From Rhynchosporium graminicola (Eukaryota; Ascomycota; Leotiomycetes; Helotiales; Ploettnerulaceae), in assembly GCA_900074885.1 (NCBI GenBank), contig FJUW01000052.1:248001-312000 (forward strand): 64,000 nucleotides of DNA. The letters run 5' to 3'. The notes beneath the pieces were generated by a model. The model was not told the DNA's origin. It searched no databases and saw only the letters and a program-made list of their open reading frames with translations. The position numbers and the translations under genes were made by a program. Position 1 is the first letter of the stretch. Every line of letters begins with the position of its first letter. Below are positions 12,143 to 22,446 of this stretch, one piece after another.

Positions 12143-15115
12143 TTACCTCTGAAGTTCATCGCGCTGCAACTCCACAATGGCAAGCGGCACCTGGAGCGGT
12201 GCGAAGAGTACTGCATGGCAAGGGCAAGGCAACTTGACATCAATCACAGATGCATTTCCACAGTGGGTATCCAGGATCTATTGTTAGACTTCAAACAAGA
12301 TCGTCAACCTTAACTTGCTACAGACTGACCAATCTCACTCTTGATCCTGGTACCGGTCGCAATCCTCGAATGGGTGGCCAAAATTATACCCATTGCTGTC
12401 TACTCGCCGTCAACGCGTCCCTAGACATAGCTGATGGCTTTATCGTTCAGACACCCTCATCCTTCATACAGACGACTGTGGAAGATCTTCTTGCTGCCAC
12501 AGAAGGTAATCAATTCCCTTGTACCGCAAAGTATGACGGCAATCACAATGGCGCTCCCGTGGTGCAGGTTCCTTACTCATGGCTGAGTACTACTTGTCCT
12601 GGCTGGCAGTTATCGAGATCGAAGCCGGAGTCACAGTGGATTTCACCTTTCGTCGGCTTTCTCTTACCTGCGGTCGTCTTCTGTAAGCCTTCACTTTGGG
12701 TCTAGAACCTTCCTCCATTGACTCTATGCATATTTTCGAGCTTATAAATGACCGTTTCCTAGGTCTCATGATCCCACGTCGTCGGAAGTTGGCAGTATGG
12801 AACAAGCTTTTCCTCCAAGACTTATCACAGGTTATGTCCTGGCTGATCGCTCCATTTGCAATGCTTCTAGCAGGGATATGCGTCACGATTGACACTATTA
12901 TGTGGCTTTCGATTTGCTTTGCGTTTGGAAGTCCGAGTGAGTTTTTTAACGTTGCACTCCGCTGAAATGTTCCAGACGGCGTTCAACCCAAGTGTGAAAG
13001 CATATTTGAAAAGCTGATTCATGATCTTTAGTGCTGTTGAGTGGATTTTATGAAGCATATCTCGACTACATCATCATAGGGTTCATCCAAGAAAAGTTGC
13101 AGAACAACCAACTCACTATCGACATGAAAGCTCGGCTGTTATTCGTCATACTTTGTGGCAATCTTGATCTAGATCCTGAGATCAGGACATTGGATGAAGA
13201 GATGATGCACTTGCCGGTGTCTTCTGATGATGCACGAAATAGTAGATGGCCAGATATGACAGGGAACCCAAGTGAGCAACCCAGGAATCCAAATTCTCCG
13301 TGGACTCATGTGGAAAATCTCGTGCATGACATTCGGTCCTACAGCGACGGTATGAGAGAATCAAATTCTAGTTTTCTGGTCAGCATTGCTAATACATTAC
13401 TCATTTTCGGTCAGCTGCTTTGCAAACCCCCAGACAGTGGCCCATGCATGATACCACTTGCACAATTCCTAAATGTATCGACTCCAAGTGTATCGAGAGA
13501 CCAATTTCCCGGACTCAAAAAATTAGAAAGGAAATAGGTAGAGCTAAAACTCGGGTACTGTAGTCCGCACCCCTTGTAGAACAAGAGACCAGTGGCTAAT
13601 CTTTGGTAGTTGCGAACAATGTTGGCTTGCCAGGTATGTTTGATGCCTCGCAACATTAGGCATTGCATTTGATGAGGAAATGCGTACCTCCGAACTTCTG
13701 AGGAGATCCGGAATTGACTTGTGAACTAAGTATTCATTTGGAGCTACAGTCGGTGCCCCAGTTGTGTTCTTTCTTGGAACCTTTGTGTTCACCATTGTCA
13801 CGACCCTGTCGAATGTGAGTATTAAATCAAATTCGAACATCTGAAGTAATCCCTTTGTGGAAGACTACCGAGAGATGATGCTGATCTTGACGTAGCTCGG
13901 TGACAACGACACAAGTCTTGCGTTGGCTTTCGGAATGTGGTTCATGATTATACCCCATGTTTCAATTGTCTCTGGCCTTCTTTTGGCTGGCAATAATCCA
14001 AATACTCTCGAGGGTGTCGTTGCTCACGAGTTTGGTGATACGGATCCTCCCTCTACAGAAAAGAAGCACTTCGGCACCAGAGTCTTTGAACTTGCTTATG
14101 ACAGTCGTTACCGACCACAGTGGCTATGGTTTCGTGGACGAAGCAAGAGACAATGGGTTGAAAAGGTGGGCACACTATCTATTGAACATTTCTCATCCAT
14201 AAGTCTAATTGCCTAGGTCTGGAAAACATACGAATACAGGCATCCGTTTGGTCAAAAGGGGCCAATGATACTTGATGAGGATATGTCGGCGCTTAGGCGT
14301 GCAACCACCTTAACAGCCAAGAGCTGGGGAGTGATTCTAGGAATGACATTCCTACTTCTGGGTAACCATCCCTTTTGATTTCTCCAGAAGAATGTATAAA
14401 TGGCTGACTCTTTCCCAGGCGTTCCATTTGCGCTCTGATATCACCACAGCTTTTTACACGCCGCAGGTTGGAATTAGCTGTCGAACATTGATTTTCACGG
14501 TCTATACTATTAGTCAGTTGTGCCAGATTTTGTTATGGCTCTGGGCGTATGCTGGTGCCCCGGAAGAAGGAACCTGCCCGGCACTTATGGGTAAAGGCGG
14601 AATCTTGCACCAAAGTGGTTTCTATACACCAACAGATGTCACTTCCTTGTGCTCGTGGCATACCATATTCACTATCAGATCACTATGGCCGATCATCTGG
14701 TACGTCAAGCCTGTTGTTCAGGGAAAGGCCTTGAAAAATGTTGCTAATTTTTTACAGGTTCAGTTTAGCCATCATTTTCGGCCTTGGCGGTGTATTAACA
14801 GCAATCGGAGGTACCGTCATGCAATTGATGGGCGTCTATCGAAGCAACAAATGCGACATAAACGCAGAGTGGTGGACCAGGCCTCATCGCGACGTCACTT
14901 ATGTTATCAGCAGCAACTCTGCCTTAGCAATTTATTATGCCAATAGGTATTGGCTCGCCTGTGGCATCACTGCAACCTTGTTCTTAGCGGTCGTTTGTTT
15001 TTCCGGCTGGTGGTATCAGCGTCGGCTAAGAGGGCTTTTCAGGGGGTTGGTAAGTAGTTTGGGCGATGAGAACAAAGATCGGGAAGATATCAGAGCCGCA
15101 GTAGTGAGAAATTGA
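12143..15115 (+). CDS. Polytopic fungal membrane protein, 11-exon model with 5' end unresolved
   Basis: I recognise the family only as an uncharacterised fungal membrane protein. Exons by phase: a 5' exon ending 12262, then 12324-12682, 12763-12936, 13032-13349, 13415-13554, 13610-13633 (only 24 nt), 13731-13814, 13896-14165, 14217-14361, 14450-14699 and 14758-15115. The N-terminal extracellular part has NLT, NYT and NAS glycosylation sites and conserved cysteines (NYTHCC, FPCTAKY, CPGW). About eight to ten membrane segments follow, among them FVGFLLPAVVFC, MLLAGICVTIDTIMW and WLACGITATLFLAVV. A marked LAGNNPNTLEG motif lies mid-protein. The tail is short and charged. The 14362-14449 intron is awkward: the more obvious acceptor at 14418 keeps a GVPFAL-like segment but runs into TGA. 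The protein may therefore be frameshifted there. Confidence 0.6.
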
Positions 15116-15880
15116 ACTTGTAGGAATCAATATTCATGGAGATCGCGGGAATTTGCTTTGATAAAGCCTTCGATTTCTTTTGACGACTCGCGAGGAGTGT
15201 GATGTAGCTCTATTAGACGACTTAATCTTTTATGGCTTAGCAATGGCTGTAGAGTTCAACTTTTCCTGGAATAGCAAAGTGACAAGTTGGCTTTGACCAG
15301 GTCTAGAATTTCGCTTAAATGTTAGACTTGAAAAAATGTCAACAAACAGAAAATCTTCATATTTTCAAATATCCCGTCAAACAAATGCAATGACATTACA
15401 AAAGCTTTTATGAGACTATTTGATTACCGAATTTCCTGTTATTTCTTTGCTTGAGATTGTGAGTCCATGATTTTACCGGGCAAAGGTGAAAGACAGCGCA
15501 CCAGTGGTACGCAAATGGAAGTTTCTGCAGACTCAAGTTGGCATTTGATGAGTCTATTCGCTGAAGTCCCTTTGAAGTATCGAATATTGTAATTACTCAC
15601 CTGCAATCATTCGTATCCACATTTCTCCGTCACCTCGACTTCGTCATTTTACAAGTCAGGCCATGGGAATTCTGCCATATTCACCGGTTGCGAAGAGCTA
15701 GCCTTGACCCGCAAAAAGGACACAAAACCTCCAATTTTTCTTCGCAAAGCTTCTTATTCTGTCTCAACTCGACATCACCAAATGGCCAACTGCTCTTTTG
15801 TTTGAGAGTATCAAGGCTGCAGCTAACCCTCTATCACACCACCTCGTCGCCACCTAATTAACCAAAACGCTGAACTCCCA
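15116..15880. other. Intergenic region
   Basis: No gene seen. The last 100 bases are C/T-rich and look like the leader of the gene starting at 15881. Confidence 0.45.
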
Positions 15881-17446
15881 ATGTCGTACCACTCGGCATT
15901 GCCAGCTCTATTTGCACAGATCAAGAGCGATGGCACTATCACGGTAGCTGCATTCCAAAAACAAATTCAAGATGAACACGAGCGGGTTCAGCAGATCGAG
16001 ACAGCTCTTGAGGACGATATACACCATTACATTGTTGAGAGGAACGTCTGGCGTGGTATTCGTGATATCAGCTTTATCAGACTGCAAGCTCTCGAATAAT
16101 CTCTGGTAGACTCTGACAATTTTGGTAATACAATCCCCAGAATTCCTGGCATCCATCCGCCTGAGCTGGCAGCGAAATCAGACCCGTATCAGCCGATGAC
16201 CTGGGCGACGAAAGCTCTGGGGATGTCTTCTCAGACGAGCAACAGTTTCCCAGCTCGAAATGTCTTAGGAGTACCTTTACGTGACCACGACGAGCTCGCT
16301 CCCAAGAAGCAGCTTGATCGAAATAAGCCGCCAAGCAATTCTGACGATGTAGCCAGCTGTTTCATGGCATTCAGACACCTGTTCATTACTCCTAAGAGGA
16401 TGGAGACCTTTGACCGTCGATTTAGATGGCACGGTGAAGCTCATAACGATCGAGACCAATCGCAGTCTGGTGAGCTCCATACCATCCCTTCGTTGGCATC
16501 GAGCAGTCACAATTCCCCCCCATCAAGAAATCACGCTGCCCATTGAAGAGATAGCTTGGAAAGTCAGTTCGACCATTCGAAGTACACACATAACCTCCCT
16601 ACTGGATATCGCCCATCCCAGTGGGAGGAGTGGCGCGGGTGTCCTCTGGGAGCCGTTATCACGAAGAGCAATAACGCTTACGCAGCAATCAATGGCATGC
16701 GTGAACCTCATCTTGTCCTCGTCAATGCTAGCATCGGTTGCGATATGAACAACCGTAGTGGTAAGGTCCTGATACGTTTCTTACCCGATCCGTACGGGCC
16801 AGAAAACAAGACGACAATGCTTTGGACCGATGTTGCTGAGGGACAATCTTGGTCAAGCCCGCTCAATCAAGCTTTGATCAAGTGGATCCAGGGATTTATC
16901 CAGAAATTTGCACGTTCCAATGGTCAAGTCAATAGTATTAATAAAGTATTTGATGCGTGGGAGAAATTGAATCCTCCATCTCAAGCTGTCGAGAGCTACC
17001 TTCAGAGCAAAATAGATCTCAGGACCCGCTATACAATTGACGACATCATCGAGTTGAATTTCTTCACATCCAGACACGACAAATCCTTTGTGGCCACGAG
17101 GAGAGAAGAGCTACATCGACACAATGGTCGTCCTGATAGAGAATTTCTTCCTCGCCATGAAGGAGGATCCCCACGACATGAGCGTGATGTCAAACGAGAC
17201 AGATCTGTATATCCTAAGAATCGCACAGATTTTGCGTTTCAGATACTGATTTGCGCAGGCTTCCCCATCATATGGTCGACTGGAAGGATATTCTAGCAAT
17301 TGGGACCAAAGACAAGGAGCCATCAAGGAGGAGAAATATGTACGTGGCAGGACACTTCCCGGTCCATTCGAGGATATAAGTGCTAATTCTCATAGAACTT
17401 GCAACAGTCTCAGTATCCAAGAAGACGAGATAATCACCACCAATGA
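15881..17446 (+). CDS. Hypothetical protein, six-exon model
   Basis: I do not recognise this protein. The segments that look most protein-like lie in different frames and are joined by plausible introns: 15881-16055, 16166-16270, 16357-16562, 16622-17206, 17259-17339 and 17396-17446. This gives about 400 residues. Supporting signals are donor GTCAGT with acceptor CCCAG (16563-16621), GTATAT with GCGCAG (17207-17258), and GTACGT with branch GCTAAT and acceptor CATAG (17340-17395). The N-terminus may form a coiled coil (residues 25-45). An acidic stretch (DDLGDESSGDVFSDEQQ) follows, then a beta-rich part (VDLDGTVKLITIET) and a helical central domain. The C-terminus is basic, rich in His and Arg. 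The first two introns are the weakest. If the last intron is not used, the protein ends at 17462 instead. Confidence 0.5.
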
Positions 17447-19171
17447 AGAGGAGTACCTTTAACAGATATACAATTACAAGCGCGCAGACCTGAGGATCCT
17501 ATAGGACAGGCTTGAGCTCTGTATGGCGCTTTTACAATTTGGAGAAAAGGCGATATCCAAAATACAATTCGAGGAGCGAGAGGATGTGTACAACACGAAA
17601 TGAATTAACAAAGGGGTGGTAAGACGCTGCCGCATATCGGCCTTTTGTAAATACTAAATACCTAGGATCATGCATACCATGATTTCCTTTACGGGTCTTC
17701 CCACACAGCCATTGAGCTGATGCCGCATATCGGCCATTGTAACAAATCAGGATCATGTATACCATGAATCTTTTCCCCTTCAACGAACGCGTAATCTAGT
17801 GACATATGTGCATTCCTCCACGTCGTCAGTCAATTGTTCGGCAATCACGACTGTATCTGATCATTGAAGAGGTAAAAACGACGTCGAATGAGCTTTATTA
17901 CATTAAAGTTTGTAAGAAAATTGTGCTGAGTATAACAAAGGAGATCAACTTGGGTATCGGCTTTTCTCAGTGCGATCCGGATTGAAAACTCCGTCGAAGC
18001 AGAAATTCTGGATGAGTCCATCGATCTAAGCCTGCAATTAACTTAATACACAATTGAAAAACTGTTGGATTGTCACAGTACGTTGGGAGTAGTGACTAGC
18101 ATGGAATCGAGACTCGCAGCTCTTCCTCAGTCAGCCTGGACGGAGAAGTCCGGGACGCGCTTCCGTTGACTATCAGTCTGTGAATAGAACTCGACCACAA
18201 AATTAAGCGGGATCAATTTTATGACGGCGAGAAAGAAGCCCAAGAAAGAAAAGTAAAATAAAAAAAGGCCGCATAGAGTTGTGGGACTTGAAGCCTGGCT
18301 CACTGCCTGGTTCTGCGACCTAGTAATCTCTAGTTGAAATCCACGCGGGATATTGTAACCGATAGTCAAAATTCTGCCCGGAATCGCCGGAACACACAAA
18401 GGTGACGAGATTAATAGTGAAAGTTGCACTGAGAAATCATGAGCTACTTTGAAATGGTCTCACATTACATCTCAGAGAAAGAACACTTGGAAAAGCGCGC
18501 AATTTCTCAAAGACTAGAGAAGGCGAAGTCGACGGTCAATATCCTCTTCTCTGGTCTGATCAGGGATTTCTTTTTCATAACGTAATTAGTACCATTCTTG
18601 CAGCTTCAATCAGATGTATGATGCAGAGACGAGCTCTTGTTGACCCTAAATACACATCGGTTAAGCAACGTGGCAACGTAAGCGAAATAATCCCTGTTGG
18701 TAAACAGCAGCCCGAAGGGGGGTCGCGATCTGGCTTTCCAAGTGAAGATCAGAGATGTGATGAATGAAAAACGAAGTCTGATGAGAATGCATGCATGAAG
18801 AATGGTATAAGTACTCATCTGGAACTTCATCACTGCATACTATTTCAGACAATAAGGTGGTTACTATGATTCACAATGTTGCATTTCATTAACAGTGTTC
18901 GTGTGTTAGAAAGAGTAGTTGATTACACATTACAATTCACTTTAAATACAAAAAAGCACTTTCTATATGCTGTAATGAACATTTGGGTGCAAAGCCATTT
19001 GCAAATCCCCACAGGAAGCCGGAGGTACAAACCAAGATTACCATCAGATGAATATACCATTCCATTGAGCGACAGCATCCATCCCCGTTCAACCCAATCC
19101 GAGACGCCGTAATACGCCGCATTTGAAATGTAGATATCTGGCTAAAGTCATCCAGATCTCGTGCTCAAGAC
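17447..19171. other. Intergenic region with a local direct repeat
   Basis: No gene is supported. The only structure seen is the duplicated segment at 17628-17780, listed separately. Confidence 0.45.
17628..17780 (+). repeat. Diverged direct repeat, two copies about 90 bp apart
   Basis: TGCCGCATATCGGCC occurs at 17628-17642 and again at 17721-17735. Each copy is followed by a TGTAA, then by GGATCATG, a C or T, and ATACCATGA. The two units are 93 bp apart at their starts, with the spacing inside each unit slightly changed. It looks like an old tandem duplication just 3' of the preceding gene. Confidence 0.75.
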
Positions 19172-20183
19172 CTACTGAGCGCAAAATTCAAGTTCGTAAT
19201 GGGTCACATCATTTCCGCAGAACTAAATCGTACACACTTGTCAGCAACGACAACTCCAAATGTTCGACGCTGGAGCAAGAAAACTCGATATCACGACGCA
19301 AGCATCAAGTACCGAGCAAGATAGAGATGAACAAAGAAAACTCACCTTCGTGTTATGGTCGTTCCAGTACTGATACGATCCCTTGCACTCCTCATGAGCC
19401 TTGCAGAAGACTTCAACGCACGTGCCTTTTCCTGCGCCCTCGCCTTGAGGTTGGAGCCTGACGTTGACACTTCGGAAGGGTCCAAGGCCATCAGCGTCTA
19501 CATGGCTGACGTCTTGGAACATGCCCATAAGCTCCCTGCTCCATTCGTACTGGACGATGCCAACATCATGGCCCTCGCCGCGGTGAAGCTTGATCACTTT
19601 GGATTGTCCCTCCATAGCCATATAAACGCTTTCACCGGCGGGGAGAATGAACCCGTGAGCGTGGCCCATATGCCAGGCTTGGTCGTAGTGGACGTCGAAA
19701 CCACAGCTATAGTTGACAACGGGTGAGCATGTGATATTAATGTGTAAGGTCGAGTTCTGAGGTAGTGAGATCACTTACGAGTTCTTCATGTGGAGGTAGG
19801 TGGTGTCTGGAATCGCCGTGCTAGTGCCAGCAGATTTGGTTGGAACCGCAAAATCAGTGCGAGCAGAGGTGGTTGGGGTGGTATGACTGGCGTTGGCCTG
19901 TTGTGATGATGTTAGCGAACAGTCAGGGGATATGATACATGGCTTGACTTACGTAGCTGGTCTGGTAGACATCAGATGAGGGCTCCGATGTAGCGGTAGT
20001 CGTGGTAATGCTGGCCAAGGTGGTCGCAGCGTATGTGGTGACGGCGATGTCACTGGGTGCGGTGCTGTTGAGGGCCGCGATCTTAGGAGCAGCAACCCTG
20101 GGTTTGCATACGCAAACCTGTTTGGCGATGGCACCACACGCGAAAGAGACGGCACCGAAAGCTGCGATGGAAGAGAACTTCAT
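19172..20183 (-). CDS. Secreted protein A (paralogue of 21534-22446), possible BYS1/thaumatin-like fold
   Basis: Four exons on the minus strand, 20183-19953, 19897-19779, 19706-19346 and 19222-19172, give 253 residues with agreeing phases. A signal peptide covers about residues 1-20. A Thr/Ser/Ala-rich linker (about 30-110) suits heavy O-glycosylation. The C-terminal domain carries SCGFDVHYD, a GPF-x-S-VNV segment, the cysteine pattern C-V-x-V-x-C-K-A-x-x-E-C, a DHNT motif at the last splice site, and an EFCA ending. The same elements in the same order occur in the neighbour at 21.5-22.4 kb, so the two come from a duplication. The overall look resembles antigenic thaumatin-like (BYS1-type) secreted proteins, but this is tentative. 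A role as a secreted effector or wall protein is inference. Confidence 0.65.
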
Positions 20184-21533
20184 TTTTGAAGGAGTGACTG
20201 TTGAAAGAACGAAAGTTGAAGTGAAGGAATGGTTCTTGAACGAATTTATTGATAAGTAAGGAAGTGTACCGAGTCGAAGGTGCTGATGATGGATAGAAGG
20301 AAAGGAAAAATTCGAGACAAACGGAAGAGAGAGGTCCTTATATATTGAATGGATGTACTAAACGGCACAAGTACAACAAGGGGAGAGGTCTGGCCATTAC
20401 ATAAGTCGTCCCGTCTTAGTCCTTTGATTGGAGAGAATAGTCGTCGTCATTCACCTTTGAATGCTAATGAGAAAGTATATGGACGGTCTGTCACCAGTTC
20501 TTAAGCTATTGGTCCGTCCCAGAACTATTCCTCGGAAGATAGATCTTCTAAATATAGGAATATAAGATCGACTAAAGGCGCGGTCTCAACTACTACCTAG
20601 AATGTCAAAGGTGAGAGACCACCGCTTCTTCCTTGCCTAGCAAACAACAAGAAAAAACTTTAATGAGTTTGGCTTCTCGATTTATCAATCACTCGATGAA
20701 TCACTGCAAAGACTAAAATCTAAGTCCAATCGATCGATTTAGCCAAGGTCCATCATAGGTAGTCAACGTGTGAGCCACTCGGAGTAATGACCGAAGGGAC
20801 AGATTAGGATTCGTGTGATCTTGAGGTCCAGGTATCCAGGAGAAAATAGTTCTAGCGGCATCTTAGTAGCCTTAGATAACCCTTTGTAGTTGATCTGAAT
20901 TTGCTATTTTCACCTCCGCGCGGCTCGTTGCGGAGAGAACAAGCGTTCCTGAAGCGTTCCTGAAGCATCCCTGGACTATTTCAATGACACATTATGCCAT
21001 CCAAGCTATTTCAGGCTCACGATTCGGCTTCCGAAGTAGGACCAAAATCAAAGTAAATGGTTTCTAGAATGTGCTTCACCTTGTCCAGCTCAGCTGAAGA
21101 ACCAGTTGACTTAAGCAGCCTCTTGCCAGCACCATCAGCTACTAAAGTCATGAGATCATGAAACCCATATTCTTCGAAGAATGACATTGATACGATCTAC
21201 TCGGCAATTAAATTTGTCCTGATCTTGCTCGTCCGCTTTCGCAAAGATCCCACACGACGACGTTGATTCTTGGCTCTTTAAGCGAGATCGATATGAGGAA
21301 AACAGATGCCTGAACATATCATCTAGACGATTTCTCACGATTGATTTCTTTAACTTGAAACAGTATAGAGTAGGCCTTTCATTCTCGATGATTCTATGTC
21401 TGGGAAACTGTGTATCAATAATGCTGTGTAGATAGAAACGCCTTTGCGCCACACTCCATTACTTATTCAGCATATACTCCTAAACTCCTTTTCTCCATCT
21501 ATATACTTGACACTTCCATACGGAGCTTGAAAA
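20184..21533. other. Region between the two secreted paralogues
   Basis: It contains the promoter of secreted protein A, with a C/T-poor, A-rich leader on the plus strand. No other gene is supported. A short minus-strand frame at 21156-21452 has no recognised domain. Confidence 0.4.
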
Positions 21534-22446
21534 TTATACTCTCGCACAGAATTCGACCGTGATCCTGCTGAGAGTAGCAGCGCAAGTCTATCACACACGC
21601 ACAGAGAAGTCAGCCATCGTAAACTCATACCAAATAAATGATCAGGATTATGAGAATCAAGATACGGGGAGAACTTACTCTTGTGTTGTGATTATCATAG
21701 TACTTATAAGCATGAACGCATTCTTGATTGGCTTTGCAAGTGACCGGAACGCAATTCCAGTAGCGGCTAGGGTTCTCGGTCTGTGATGGTGTGATCTTGA
21801 CGTTCACATGTCCGAAAGGACCTCTTCCTCCTTTGCCTGGCCCACCTGCGTCAACGAGACTAGGGTCCCAAGTGAGGCCGGCTTGATGCGCTGCATCTGC
21901 GACAGCAACAAGTGTGTACTCAAATCTGTGGAAGGACTTTAAGTCAGAAGATGTTGGCACATATGAGATTCGAACGGCCTGAGAAAGACAGATGAATGGA
22001 TATGAGAAATAATACGCTAGTAAGGGTACAAATCTCACTTGGTGATCGGATCTTACGTACTGGAACTCGCCATTCAAATGATGATCTCCCTCCCAGCGAA
22101 ACTTGGTAGAAACCCCACCACTTTGTCCTGGCGGCTTAACAATCATCGGGAGTGTCTTACTGCCACCGTGAGCAGGAAGAGTCATCGTCTCTCCATTGTA
22201 ACCTGCGTTGGAACCAAGAGGTGCAGGGAAGGCTTGGTGGAAAACAATGGGGCGGCCACAACTGTACGCTGTTAGTGGAGACTCGTGTGGTTAAAAAGTA
22301 AGACAGTGCTGGTGATATGGGCATGGGTAGAGCAGGATAATTACGCACTGGTTGACGAACTCAGTGGCCTGTCTAGCAGCTGGGTGTGCCAGGACACCTG
22401 GAAGGAGGGTGGCTCCTGCAAGGACAGAGAGACTGGCGAACTTCAT
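21534..22446 (-). CDS. Secreted protein B (paralogue of 19172-20183), possible BYS1/thaumatin-like fold
   Basis: The exons are 22446-22345, 22281-22057, 21978-21679 and 21587-21534 on the minus strand, giving 226 residues. A clean signal peptide (MKFASLSVLAGATLLPGVLA) is followed almost directly by the domain, without the Thr/Ser linker of protein A. The domain has SCGRPIVFHQ, MTLPAHGG, GGVSTKF, FEYTLV, a GPF-x-H-VNV segment, C-V-x-V-x-C-K-A-x-x-E-C, NHNTR at the last splice site, and an EFCA-type ending. The FEYTL plus GGVS pattern is what suggests a BYS1/thaumatin-like fold. The first intron's acceptor is uncertain. CGAG at 22282 keeps phase, whereas ACAG nearer the Cys codon does not. Confidence 0.65.

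Noticed and set aside
16077..16546. Minus-strand frames and the plus-strand frame-0 continuation in the hypothetical gene
   Set aside because: The frame-0 stretch after the TAA lacks the acidic and beta-rich segments and does not join by phase to the later exons, so it was left out of the chosen model.
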